DNA from: Brachypodium distachyon
Lineage: Eukaryota; Streptophyta; Magnoliopsida; Poales; Poaceae
NCBI RefSeq assembly: GCF_000005505.3
Contig: NC_016134.3
Coordinates: 14,800,624-14,864,623 of the forward strand
DNA length: 64,000 nucleotides
Direction of reading: 5' to 3'
Below the pieces are notes generated by a model. It did not search any database. It worked only from the letters and a program-made list of their open reading frames with translations, and was not told the origin of the DNA. Positions 25,616 through 36,271 of this stretch are shown in pieces (position 1 is the stretch's first letter; every line of letters starts with the position of its first letter). Both the position numbers and the translations under genes were made by a program.

Positions 25616-25927
25616 TCTGGGATTATACCGGGGCAAACCCCAGACCGGGCGGGTTCGGGCCGGGCTTCATAAAAATCCGACGGTCGAACCAGAAGCCCAA
25701 GCCCGGCCCGGCCCGAAACCCTGAAAATAGTCCATTTAGGCATTAAAATAATTATTTTTTAATAAATAAATGATTTTATGCCTATTTTTTCCAAAAATAC
25801 CTTTTTTAGTCCTTTCGGACTTTTTTCGAGCTTTCGGGCCGGGCTTGGGACTGGAAAGTGTGGCCCGAGCCCGGCCCGGGACGTTGGGTTTCGGGCCGGA
25901 CCACCCATGGCCAGGTATAGCTGGGAT
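25616..25927. mobile_element. GGCC-rich hAT-like MITE, copy 2, with 8-bp target duplication
   Basis: The element is 25624-25919 (296 bp). It begins TATACCGGGGCAAACC and ends CCACCCATGGCCAGGTATA. Flanking 8-mers are TCTGGGAT (25616-25623) and GCTGGGAT (25920-25927), matching at 7 of 8 positions. It shares with the copy at 7130-7438 the GGGCCGGGCTT-rich shoulders and the AT-rich core (GCATTAAAATAATTATTTTT). No protein is encoded. An independent insertion of the same family 18 kb away supports the element boundaries. Confidence 0.8.
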
Positions 25928-27660
25928 GCGAAATGGTTGTGATAGTTTTTTTCTGGTGCTGATTTCTGACTAAACTTCTACCTCGTAGTCATTCCACCCC
26001 GCCCGGTAGAGAGATGCGGGAACCAATCGCTGGAATCAACGGATTGGAGACTGGCGACTTCTATGGTAGTGGTGATGGAACAAACCTTGTGGTGGAGATG
26101 GACGTCTTTGAAATCCGCTACGTGAACGTGTGCCGGCCCAGGGGAGGTGTAGCAGACCTAGACCAGAAAGGCAGCATACGCAAGGGAGTTAGTGCGGGCT
26201 TGCCAGAACATGGATTTTTGGATTTTTGGCTCATGAGATCCGTGCTCCTGGTAACATGGATCAATCCGTGTCCATCTTTTGGGCCATATATTCACCGTGG
26301 ACTGCAGCTTTTTGTTCCAGTATAGTGTATAAAAATAGCAATGAATACTGGACCGCCCAGGTATCCTTTCATGAGAACGTTTGAATTTCTTGCGTGGGGA
26401 CGGGCTACCTTTTTTTGGACCGGCACATGTTGCCCCTACCTGGACAGGCACATGTTCCTGGACCAGTGGACACAACTCACCACTGTAAATATCTCTCCCT
26501 CAACCCACGCTCGATCCATTCCTCCATCTGCCCCTACCTCGCACCATCCCGTCATCAAGCTTCTATCGTCGCTCCTCCGCCGTCGCCGAGATGTCCGCGT
26601 CAGCCCGCTACTCCGTCTAGTCCTAAGCGGGTCGTCGGACATCTCACCGGGTCGTCGGGCGCGCCGATCGCGGGTTCGATGCACCTCAGTGGGGTCGTCG
26701 GGCACGGCGAAGATGGACATGGCAGAGATGGGCACCGGTCCGGTGCACGGAGGCGGCTGATCTGGTGCTCTTCCGGAGGATCTGGTGCGCGGTGCGGCGG
26801 AGATGGGCAGGGCGGTGGCCGGCGGGCCATGCGGTCATGGAAGATACTGCTGCTTCTGCTCTCCCACTGAAAGATCCCGTCGCCGGCAGCGAGCCCACTC
26901 GTGGTGCCAGGGCCAAGATTCGCTCTGTCCATTGCGACGGCCGAGTTTGCTGGACCCGTGGGCTCCAGGAATCGGCCAAAGAAATCAACTCGCCGCGCGT
27001 CGTGCCATCAAGCCCGTCGGCGTCGTGCAGCTAGAGCTGCGACCCCGCGACTCCAGAGACATGCCTGCACCGCCGCGTCGCGCCATCAAGCCCGTCGGCG
27101 TCGTGCAGCTAGAGCTGCGACTCCAGAGACATGCCTGCACCGTCGCGTCCCTTCGTCCAAGGGGGGCCCGACAAGTGCTTCGGCTTCGATCTGGCCGCCG
27201 CCAGCCTCCGCCCCGGAATAGCCGGATCCGCAACCACCGGCACCACCTCCGGGAATCGACGCCGGCCGGCTCCACCGCAGACAGCTCTGCCTGGCTAGTT
27301 TGCCTTCCTCGTGAGGCCGTCTGAAACTTGCTGTAGTACCGCGGGAACGGCGGACCGCGTCCTCTTCTTCTTTTCCTCCTGATTTCGATCTTGAGACCAC
27401 GGTTTGTTGATCTAATTGCTTTCGGCTCTTGCGGTCGCCCTGCATGTATCTGCAGTATCTGTAGCTCTTGCGGTCGATCTGCCATGGTGCAGTGCTGGAC
27501 GATGAGCTGCGCACCGGCCTTGCGCGCGGCTAGCCTCGAATCATGGAACCACAACCGTGCGAACTGCAGATACAACTGCTGATCCATCAAATTAGGAGGC
27601 TGATTACTAAGTGATTTGGGAGCAAAAATTTTTGTTGCACGAGAGAAACGAGGCCTCAAT
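25928..27660. other. GC-rich non-coding or gene-fragment region
   Basis: The stretch 26480-27360 is GC-rich and open in several frames on both strands (the longest is 224 codons, - strand, 26985-27659), as GC-rich DNA often is. The predicted proteins are Arg/Ser/Pro-rich and match no family I know. It could be a captured first exon of a host gene, because CT-rich leader-like sequence at 26490-26580 precedes it. No reliable start or splice pattern was found. Confidence 0.4.
26996..27147. repeat. Two-copy tandem repeat, units about 70-80 bp
   Basis: The phrase CCATCAAGCCCGTCGGCGTC, continuing through CGTGCAGCTAGAGCTGCGA and CTCCAGAGACATGCCTGCAC, occurs twice in direct tandem. The first unit has an extra CCCCGCGA octamer. 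The copies are otherwise almost identical, which points to a recent duplication. The unit contains the palindrome GCAGCTAGAGCTGC. Confidence 0.8.
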
Positions 27661-28570
27661 AAATATTAATTATGACTGGTGTAAGATCTATAGTTTAATT
27701 GAAAATCATGTGGTTGCTGTTTGCTGGTTTGTGATTGCACAACAATTTTCGTTAGATTAAAACTGGTTACCAAGTTGTGTGTAGGGAAAAATAAAGATGG
27801 TTTGGCATTTTGCGTGTGATGAGGATGGCACATCCTATCGATGGTTAGATGGTTCGCAAATCCTATCGATGAGCTACTCGGGCGGACGAATCATGGACCA
27901 ACTGAACACGGGATGATGCGGGCGGTGCGAGGTGTTGGTCGGGCGAGTGAGACGACACGTGTTAATATAGAAAAATGTAAATTCACGAAGTACCAGCCAA
28001 CCTGGGCCATTACGAATGCTAAGAGAAAAAAAATATTTTCTTTTTTTAGCGAAAAAAATAATTTTTAGAAAAAAATATTTATTTATTTGATCAGGTCCGG
28101 TAGCCTTGATGAGCTAGCCCATGTTTATTTGCGGTGGTACAGATTGTCTTGATAAGCCAGCCCATTTAACACCTAGGCTGGAAAGGGACCATTTCATAAA
28201 TAAACAACTCATTGGTCTCCTGAAATACCGGGTCATATACTATTATAGTATTATGGACCGGCCCATTTAGGCTGTTGGTTTGAGAAATTAATGGTCTAAA
28301 TATCAGGAGCACTGGATCTCGATAGCCAAATAGCATTTTCGGGTCTTGCCAGGCCTTTTCAGCGAAAATACCAGGCCATTCAGTGGAGTACGCATCGATG
28401 TACTATTAGGGGTTGGCCCATCTCAGCTGTCCCATAGGACAATGATAGGATGACCCCTAGCTAACGGGACCTAATATGAATATTCGCATTTACCGACCAT
28501 ATATACGAGTACCTGGTGCTATGAAGATGTTCATCCCCTCCACTCTTGTTGCCTTCATTGAAAAATTCTT
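27661..28570. other. Non-coding stretch
   Basis: There is no recognised gene. It is AT-rich with A/T runs (28027-28080), followed by GGCCCA-rich phrases typical of degraded grass intergenic DNA. Confidence 0.4.
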
Positions 28571-29050
28571 GTTGCTTTGTGCATTGTATTGTGGACATGG
28601 GATGTACCAGGAAATATGGCCTGGCGATACGAAAGTCTACAACACAGTGGGTGCAGGCAGATGTGTCGGCGACGTTGCGTAATCGTCCGCTTGGGCCTCA
28701 ACAGTAGCAATGTCACACACCTGACTGGGACACAGACGTCGTAGAACGAGCTTAAGCCACAGGCTCGGCTAGATCGGGATGCTAAGGCCGTTGAGAGAGT
28801 GGTTCTCATGGCCGTGCTGGCTGCGTCCAGTGATGACTGATGTGGTTACATTTCAGTGATGACTGATGTGGTTACATCGAGAAATGCAGGAATCTGGCGA
28901 CCACACTTCCACAGTACGTCTGTACGTCTACCCTGCACAAGCACAAAGAACCCGCTGAATTAGTTATGGTTGTGACCAATCGACGATGTAATGCAGAAGG
29001 CAAAACTGCACATAATACGACCTGCAGTGCAATTGGCATTAGAGACAATA
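28571..29050 (+). repeat. Dispersed degenerate cassette, copy 1 (pairs with 36272-36660)
   Basis: This segment aligns by eye with 36272-36660. Shared phrases include GCATTGTATTRTGGACATGG, CAGGAAATATGGCCT, ATACGAAAGTCTA, CACACCTGACTGGGAC, GAATCTGGCGA, and a 3' part with TGATGGTTGTGA-like text. It contains a 24-bp direct duplication (AGTGATGACTGATGTGGTTA plus CAT, near 28829 and 28853) not present in the partner. A short frame shared with the partner is interrupted here by TGA after about ten codons (ATG at 28808). Its nature (gene relic or transposon interior) is unknown. Confidence 0.6.
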
Positions 29051-29279
29051 AAATGGGACGGACTCCGAACGTTCTCAGGCCATCACCCCTCTCAGCCGTC
29101 CGATCGGTTTTTTTTGCCATCTCCGGCCCCGTCCAAACGTGCCTGGGCATCGCGCCCGCTAGCTGGGCTGCTGCTCCGCCAGGAAAATCGCAGCAACCCT
29201 GTTAATTGGGCCGGTTTACAACCCAGTAGGCATGCGGAACCTCCCGATCGAGCACTGCCTCTGTCCCTCGCGCAAGGAT

Positions 29280-29568
29280 TAGTTCGTTTCACCTCCCCTC
29301 CCTTCCGTCTCCTCTCTGACATCTACCGTACGCGCACACCCAGGTCTAGGTCTAGGTCTAGGTAGGGGCTCACTCCGGCGGCCGACGAGGAGCCTAGGCG
29401 TCTCCCTCCCTCCTTCTCCTCCGGCGGTGGCAGGTTAGGAAGATCCTCTTCTCCTCTCCCCTACCGCTCGAACCGGTTCGATTCAATCCTCATGACTATT
29501 TAGCCCAGCCGCCACTGTCGCCCTCGCTCGCAGCTGGTGACGAGACCCTCGATTTCGCCTTCATCAAA
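29280..29568 (+). other. Gene-like CT-rich leader segment with a hexamer repeat
   Basis: A CT- and CCTCC-rich stretch, like a grass 5' leader, carries a short microsatellite (AGGTCT in three copies plus a partial, about 29341-29362) and ends near 29570 at a splice-donor-like context (CAAAGGTAAAATA). No protein frame downstream is recognisable. It may be the 5' exon of a transcribed non-coding or decayed gene. Confidence 0.3.
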
Positions 29569-31180
29569 GGTAAAATATCATACCCTAAGAAGATCCTTTG
29601 TGTATTTCGCTCGCCTTGACACCGTCTTATCCCATGCCAGAGGCGAGGGCTAGGAGGGCAACATTGCCATGGTCTCCACCGACAGCTTTCGTGTCCACGT
29701 GGGAGTTTGACACCGTCGTTGTGCCATGGCCTCCATACTTATGAGAGGTGAAGAATCAGTTAAGTCATTCCCCCCACCTTCCTGACTGGCGCACAACCAT
29801 GCTTCTTAATCATGTGTTCGTAGGATTCTTAATCTGCAGCTGATCTTAAATCACGTCCTTGATTCTAATGCAGGAAACCCTACCGCTGAACGCTGGACAT
29901 GGTACTTTTGCTGCTATCAATTTCAGCTCCTGGTCTAAAGAACCGTTGTAATCTTTGCTTCCTAGGTCAATCGCATCAAATAGAGCTGAGACCCTACAGT
30001 CATCCCTGCTTGACATTGGTATATGCGCATGATGTATTTTGGTAACGGTAAGCATATTATCTGATATATTGTCATTTATAAATCCTATCCAATAATATCA
30101 GGACTCCTGAAAAAGAAGATGAACTCAAAGTAGGAATTAAGCTCACAACATTAAGGTTTGGAGTTGGAGATTCATTGACAGCTTAGCACTCAGAGGCCAC
30201 GGTTCTGAACTTTGGTTCATGCTCATTATCAGAATGGCATTTTCTATTAAGTACATTGTTCTAACACAATATTGATTACATACTTTAATAATGTTTGACA
30301 ACATGGCCTACTACCGTTTTCTGACAGTTACACCTGCACAGTTAGCACTTAATTAGCATGACAAATTCCAACAGGGAGTGTGTATTTTTACATTGGATCT
30401 TTGCTATTTCTGGACATTTAGAAAGGAAAAATGATTTGTTTTCATTGGTTTGTTCCACTGTATGAAGTGCTTAAACTTTTTTTCTTAATTTTCTCTCTGC
30501 AGATTTGTGTCGACTAAGTGGTCCAGAGCTTTGATATTTGGTGTTATTTTACATGGGAGATTTGCATCAATATAGATGCATCATGATGTGCTGCAATGTT
30601 CTTTTTCTTAGGATCTTCATAGTTTGCATAGAACACGCACATTATTGTCATTAAGTGCAAGAAGGATAAACCGATTATTTTAATCTTGTGATCCACTAAA
30701 TGTAGCTACTGCAGAATGAACATATGCTGGTTCTATTTTTCTCGTAACAATTGTTTTTCTAAGATCAAGTCGGAAATTGCACTGTTGCAGAACACATTTT
30801 TTTTCCATTAATGCGACGATTCTGACAATTCTCAAGATCTGAGTAGGGTAATTTGCTGCCAATGACTTCCAGGCGTTTGTCCAGACCTCTGATGCCTGTA
30901 GTTGCGACTCGGCCTGCTCCAGTGGATGGCCAGGTGCAGAGGACAAAGGCTGCGCAACAAATGCTTTGTTGGTTGGCTCTGGACATTCGACCACGCCTCC
31001 ACGTACGTCCAAGCCTTCATCTGTAGGTGCTGCTCCTTCTTGTTGTCTACTTCAATAAATTTACAGAAACAAGTACAAACTTGAGGCCCAGAAGGTTGGT
31101 GCACTGGAATCTCTATTCCTGTTTACCATTTTTACCTTTGAATTTTCCGTTGTTGTATCAGGTTACCAAGCATTCATGAA
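29569..31180. other. Non-coding stretch after the leader-like segment
   Basis: Intron-like AT-rich DNA with acceptor-like sites (for example CTCTCTGCAG before 30503). Short frames at 30860-31020 (+ strand, starting MTSRRLSRPLMPVV) have no recognised homologue. Nothing firmer can be said. Confidence 0.35.
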
Positions 31181-31289
31181 GCATGTTCAGGATATCTGTT
31201 GGATCTCGGCAGTAATATTATTATGACATGTGATTTTAAAAGTACTAAGGAAATGAGACCCAATGCAGGGTCCTGTAATTTTTTATTTT

Positions 31290-31925
31290 GTCGGAGATTG
31301 CACCGTTGGATCGTGACGAAATTTCACAAGCTTGCAGTAGACACAATTCCGCACAATCCCACCGAAGGGATCAGCGAAATACTTCTTGAGCCGGTGGGAA
31401 ACATGCGAACAAGTCGGACGTTTGTGTTGTCCCGCACAGCTGTGAGAAATCCAAACAACGCTCGATGTTTTGCAATTTTTCGGAGATTGCACTGTTGGAT
31501 TGCGACGAAATTTCACATTGTAGTGGCACACAAAATTTCGCACATTCTCACCGAAGGGATCGGTGAAATATTTCTTGAGGCAGCGGGGAACATGCGAACA
31601 ATTTGGACGTTTGTGCCGTCTCGCAGGGTCGCGAGAAATTTCCTGGAGATTCCACTGTTGGATCGCGACGAAATTTTACAATGTTGTAGTAGACAAAAGT
31701 CCGCACAATCTCACCTAAGGGATCGTCGAAATAATGATTGGATCAACGGGAAACATGTGAACAATTCAGACATTCGTGCTATGATGCACGGCCGTGAGGA
31801 ATCCGAACAACACTTAGTGTTTTGGAGTTGGCCGGATATTTCACCGTCGGATCGAGACGAAATTTCACACCATAATAGTAGACACAATTTCACACAATCT
31901 CACCGATAGGATTCTCGAAATAATA
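31290..31925. repeat. Tandem repeat, about 3.4 units with a basic period near 187 bp
   Basis: Units start near 31293, 31482, 31645 and 31832. Each begins with a version of GGAGATTGCACCGTTGGATC, followed by GACGAAATTTCACA, CACAATCTCACCGA and GGGAAACATGCGAACAA. The spacings are 189, 163 and 187 bp, so the short unit has lost about 25 bp. Units have diverged by point changes and small gaps. One + strand frame (31199-31909, 236 codons) stays open across all units. Whether this is a piece of satellite or a transposon interior cannot be told here. Confidence 0.8.
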
Positions 31926-32144
31926 CTTTAGGCTGCAGATAATTTGCGAGAGAGGAAGTAGGCAGGAGAAAGAAAAAAATTAGGCAAAAGGAGAGCGAAA
32001 GGAAATATAAGAAAAAACATAAAAAGACCATTCTACTCTTCTGAGTTTGGGAGGAGGTTGTATTGAATTAGGCCTCATAAATTATCCTAGTTTGTAGTTC
32101 TAACGGAGATTACTACACTTGCACAGAGGCTACTTTGTTGAGTC

Positions 32145-32720
32145 GCTGATGTCAACAATCAATGGTTCAAACTGGAGACGTACGTACACCTCTGAGCTCC
32201 AAAGTGGTAGAGTGCTTTAAAAGAACACGAGCTACAGAACAGAGCCCACATATCCGTGATATTTATATTAGTAGCTACCTGGCGTTACACAGAGAGGTTC
32301 ATCTCTTCGTCTACGTAACATAATCAAGTAGCTGCTGCGAAGCTCTAGGTGTGTTGTTTTTTTCGAAAAGGGAAAAATTTTTCGGCCTCTGCATCAATTG
32401 ATTCACACAGTCATATTTTATTACAAAGTTATAAGAGTCTTACAAATCACTGATTAGATTTCGTGGAAACAAAAATGAGCCACTGGAACAAGTTTAACAT
32501 AACGAATCTATGCATCTAGAAGACGACTAGTACACCGCCAACCAGTCCGGCTGAAGATATCCCGATATACCATCTCCAGACGGTTGCATCTAATAGCCAA
32601 AGGTCCCCGCCGATGCGCAGGAAGTAGGAAGGACCAGAGTCGAATCCAGTGTTGTATGCTACGTTTGGGATGCATGGGGAAATATTGCCAGATCAGGATA
32701 CGTGCCAATGGCAAATGAAG
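32145..32720 (+). repeat. Dispersed promoter-like cassette, copy 1 (pairs with 37645-38020)
   Basis: It shares with 37645-38020, in the same order, TTGAGTCRCTGATGTCA, a GGTTCAAAC phrase, GATATTTATATAAGTAG-like TATA sequence, GGTTCATCTCTTCG, CTCTAGGTGTGTTG and GGGATGCATGGGGAAATATT-like text. Part of it (32340-32480: a T-run, GAAAAGGG, CCTCTGCATCAATTGATTCA) resembles the 3' end of a LINE as often seen in Pooideae, probably inserted here. No coding region is supported. Confidence 0.5.
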
Positions 32721-33781
32721 TGAACATTATTGTACAACATATCTGAAAAAAATCATACCAATGGAAAGCAACACTGCGCGAAAACACTAAGAAGAACAGA
32801 CTACGTCAAGGCAAGGGTTGGATGAGGAGCCAGCTCGGATTGGCTCGGCTCGGTTCAACTCGTTAAGTTAATTAACGAGAGAGGCCGGAGGTAATATAGG
32901 CTTTCATTTTCAAATGTCTTGGTAACACATATACTCTTGCAGCATGCGAGGGATGCTCAAGTGCAGCAGAGACTGAATTGTTATCTTGATAATATAAGGT
33001 TGATACCAAATGCACCCTTAATTACACTGCCTAAGGCTAATTAATCCCTTTTAAAGCTACAAATTCATAACATGGTGGTGCAGCAGTTTCTAACTATGTA
33101 CCGCGGTACTGCTCTACTATATATAGTTGCATAATGGAGAAAGTGGTGCCCGATCGGCCTGCAAACCGAAATAAATATAGTTTTGTATTTGCATGTGTTC
33201 TGTTCTGACACGGTAGGTCAAATTTTCACACAGATGATGTGATCACCTGCACTAATGATAAGTTTCGTTCCAACTAAGAGAGAGGCTATATCACTAAAAT
33301 TATATGTTGCGTTACTTGAAGAACTATTGGGTGCTTAGATCCACTCTATTGTAGGCTTGGGAGGCACGAGGAAATATGGCTTACCCTGAACCCCTGCGTA
33401 TCGTTGGACGTATGCTCATCGATCATATATTGTGTAACACAAGCTACACATTGCCTGATCGAGGTGGTTCTCAAGCAACACCAAGTGCGAGGAACGTGTG
33501 TCGGTCGTGCCGCCGCTCTAGCGGGGGTTTGTCATCAATTATCTCCGTATACACGACTCGGACGGAAGACCAGGACCCGGGAGCAATTTGTCTTGGACAC
33601 CTCTGTATGCTTCTTTTTGGTCTTGGACACCTCTGCACTGGATGTGCTCCCATCCCGGAGGAGTTCAGTCGCACATACTGAAGCGAAGCATGCATCTGCG
33701 TACAGCCGTACAGTGCTGGTCTTCAAAAAGAGGAGAAATCTGTTAATCTAGGCAGGAAAGATCCTGTTACTGGACTTTTTA
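32721..33781. other. Non-coding stretch
   Basis: AT-rich intergenic DNA. Near 33355-33385 it carries one more copy of the short phrase GGCTTGGGAGGCACGAGGAA / ATATGGC that recurs in this region. The frames at 33376-33751 (about 100 codons) contain a duplicated TCTTGGACACCTCTG phrase and no known domain. Confidence 0.4.
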
Positions 33782-35796
33782 TAAAAAAAGAGTGAACTCC
33801 ATTTTTTACCCTCACTTTTCATTCTTGTGACACAATCTACCCAATTTAAGAGAATTTCTACAAATCTACCCAATTTAAGCAAACTTTGTGCCACTGATTA
33901 CCCACTCTTATATTTTTTCCCCCAAATCTCATAATTTCTGAGAGACTGGGCCTACTTTTCAGACCGATCTGGACTTTGGGCACCCACAGGCTGGGTACAA
34001 CGACGCCCTCCCGTAGTCCCGTCGACCTTTTTGGCCTTGCCGCTCCTCTCCTCTGCCGTCAGGATAAGACGCCGCGTAGACTTTTCTCACAGATCTAAGA
34101 AGGAAAGTAGCCATGGATGGAAGAGCTAATTTTTTAAAAATAATACGAATTATTTAATCATTATTGAAAATAACACACGTTTTAGAAAATTTCAAAAATA
34201 ATAAGCCAAAGCCAATTAGGCCTAGTCGGCCTTGCCTAGGCCGACTGGAGGGTCGATTAGGCCCCAGTCGGCTTCGGCCAGGTCGACTAGGTGCTCGTCT
34301 TCCTCGCACGTACACGAAGCCACTGCTCGCCTGTTGATCTCCCTTTGATTCCCCTGGTCTCTACTCATTCTTTTCGCATTAACACATGAGAATTAATCTT
34401 CACTATTCCATGAACCAGTTCAGGCGCTAGGTCTCCCGTTTTCCTTCTTTAATGGCCACTTCCATTGACACGCACCGAATGCCGCCCGTCGACATCCGTC
34501 TCCCAATCTCCCTTCTCTGCCTATAAAAGGTGATTCCCAGCGCGTCACCGTGTGCCTCTGGCCTTCCTCTCTCATTATTCCATTGAGAGGTTGTCCCCTC
34601 AAGCTCTCTACATCTCGTGCCACGACTGTTTTCCTCTGACGTCCGTCGCCTCCATTGTTGAAGGGGAGCTTGCTCCGAAGCTCTGTTCCTCGATTCCTTT
34701 CACCTTTTTTGACAAGGTTTCACGAACAACCGTCGCCGTTGGCCGTGCCGTCCCCGACGTCATGCCGAAGCCGTGCCCAGAGCCCTGGCCGCGACGGGAG
34801 ACCTATTGCGCCTGAACCGGTTCGTGGAGTAGTGGGAATTAATTCGCATGTGTTAATGCGAAGAGAATGAGTGGAGACCAGGGGAATCGAAGGGAGATCA
34901 ATCGGCAAGCAGTGGCGTTCTGTTCCGTTCTGTTCCAGAACGTGCGAGGAAGACGAGCACCCAGTTGGCCTGGCCGAAACTGACTGGGGCCTAATCAGCC
35001 TGGGCGACGCCGACAAGGGCCCATCGGCCTGTGGGCTAGCAAGCCGGCCTCCAGTCGGCCTGGGCGAGGCCGAGTGGGCCTAATCAGCGTGGGCCAGGAC
35101 GATTAGCTCCAGTCGGCCTCTAATCGGCCTGGCCCAGGCCGAGGGTGCATTATTTTTAAAATTTCTAAAATATGTTTTATTTTCAATAATGATTAAATAA
35201 TTCATATTATTTAAAAAACATAGCGATGGAAGAAGCAAGGTGAGAGGATGCACGCATGGGAAGGAGAAAATCAAATAGAGAGGCTGGTCAGCTACACAAC
35301 AACCTGCCAACCAAACTGGCAACCCTCGTCTGGCCGGCCAATGATGTGGATCGACGGCGAATACACCTTGATTTCCGTTCCAGCCTTACGCTTACAACTC
35401 ACACGCAGCCACACATCGATCCCTCTCCTCCTGTAGGGTCCACTCAATGGTCATCGTCCGCCGTACACTCATCGCGAACCTGCTCTCATGCCCGCGGAAT
35501 GGCCGGCCAGAGCGGCGACATCCGCCAGTCCGCGGCGCTCACGGCCGCCGTTCATCGTGTTGGAAGACGTCGACGTGGTCCGCCTGTGACTCGTGCAGTG
35601 CATGGCAGAAAACCATCACCTGCTGCTTCACTTCGTCTCTCAGAAATTGTGTGATTTGGGGAATAATACAAGAGGGGGTAATTACCGGCACAAGTTTTCT
35701 TAAATGGGGTACATTTGTAGAAATTCTCTTAAATGGGGTAGATTGTGTCAAAACAATAGAAAGAGGGGGTATAAAATGGAATTCACTCTAAAAAAA
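33782..35796. mobile_element. Outer TIR element (about 2.0 kb) hosting a nested MULE
   Basis: The element is 33790-35788. Termini are long and inverted. The left 157 bp begins GAGTGAACTCCATTTTTTAC, and the right 154 bp, reverse-complemented, begins GAGTGAATTCCATTTTATAC. Both contain GACACAATCTACCC and AGAATTTCTACAAAT and end with TTTCTGAGAGAC. It is flanked by TAAAAAAA on both sides (33782-33789 and 35789-35796), an 8-bp duplication, although the A-run weakens this evidence. Between the TIRs lies gene-like GC-rich sequence (33955-34115 and 35240-35630) and the inner element 34125-35224. With the insertion removed it is about 890 bp. The superfamily is uncertain: the duplication length fits hAT, whereas long TIRs are more typical of MULEs. 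Confidence 0.78.
34116..35233. mobile_element. Non-autonomous Mutator-like element (1100 bp) with 9-bp target duplication
   Basis: The element is 34125-35224. It starts GCTAATTTTTTAAAAATAAT and ends with the matching inverse (ATTATTTAAAAAACATAGC). The flanking 9-mer GATGGAAGA is identical on both sides (34116-34124 and 35225-35233), the Mutator hallmark. The arms are long: roughly 34125-34440 pairs with 34791-35224, through AATTATTTAATCATTATTGA, GGCCTAGTCGGCC-rich blocks, GTGCTCGTCTTCCTCGCACG and GGTCTCTACTCATTCTTTTC. The unpaired centre (34441-34790) has a TATA box (CTATAAAAGG near 34521) and CT-rich leader-like DNA. It has no transposase. Confidence 0.9.
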
Positions 35797-36271
35797 ATCC
35801 AAATCCATGGAGTTCTGCCTCTAAATTGGAGTGCAAGGAGATTACATAGATTTTAAACTTGTAATTGCTGTTAAATTCTCAAATATAACCTTGAAAGAAG
35901 GTACTACTAATGACTGGCAACAGAAAATGTATAGCTATGGTAGTTGTTGCGATTTCCTCCGATTAACTTCTTGTGGCCTAAAACATTTCATGGATTAATT
36001 GAAGTACGAAAAATGAAAGTACATTTGAGGTTCTTTCAAATTTATAAATGACCATGGTATACTACTTTAGTATGTATGCATATGGTGGCATAATGGAGAA
36101 AATATGCATGAATAAATGATAAAATTAATGCATTCTCCAGCCACTGGACGGCATGCATTACTTACCGACGAGTAGCTGGTGCTATCAGAAGTATTATTTC
36201 TTATACATATTTTTTCCATGCTACCATAATGACCGGGTTCCACTATTAAGGATAAGGGACGAAAAGACAAA
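35797..36271. other. Non-coding AT-rich spacer
   Basis: I see nothing beyond AT-rich intergenic sequence. Confidence 0.4.

Noticed and set aside
26985..27659. 224-codon minus-strand frame
   Set aside because: It lies in GC-rich DNA that is open in several frames on both strands, is Arg/Ser-rich, spans the tandem duplication and has no recognisable domain.
29470..29490. tRNA B-box-like GGTTCGATTC
   Set aside because: There is no matching A box, acceptor stem or cloverleaf around it. It is probably chance in CT-rich leader DNA.
31290..31925. CRISPR-like array
   Set aside because: The repeats are long (about 187 bp), diverged and without spacers, in a plant nuclear context.
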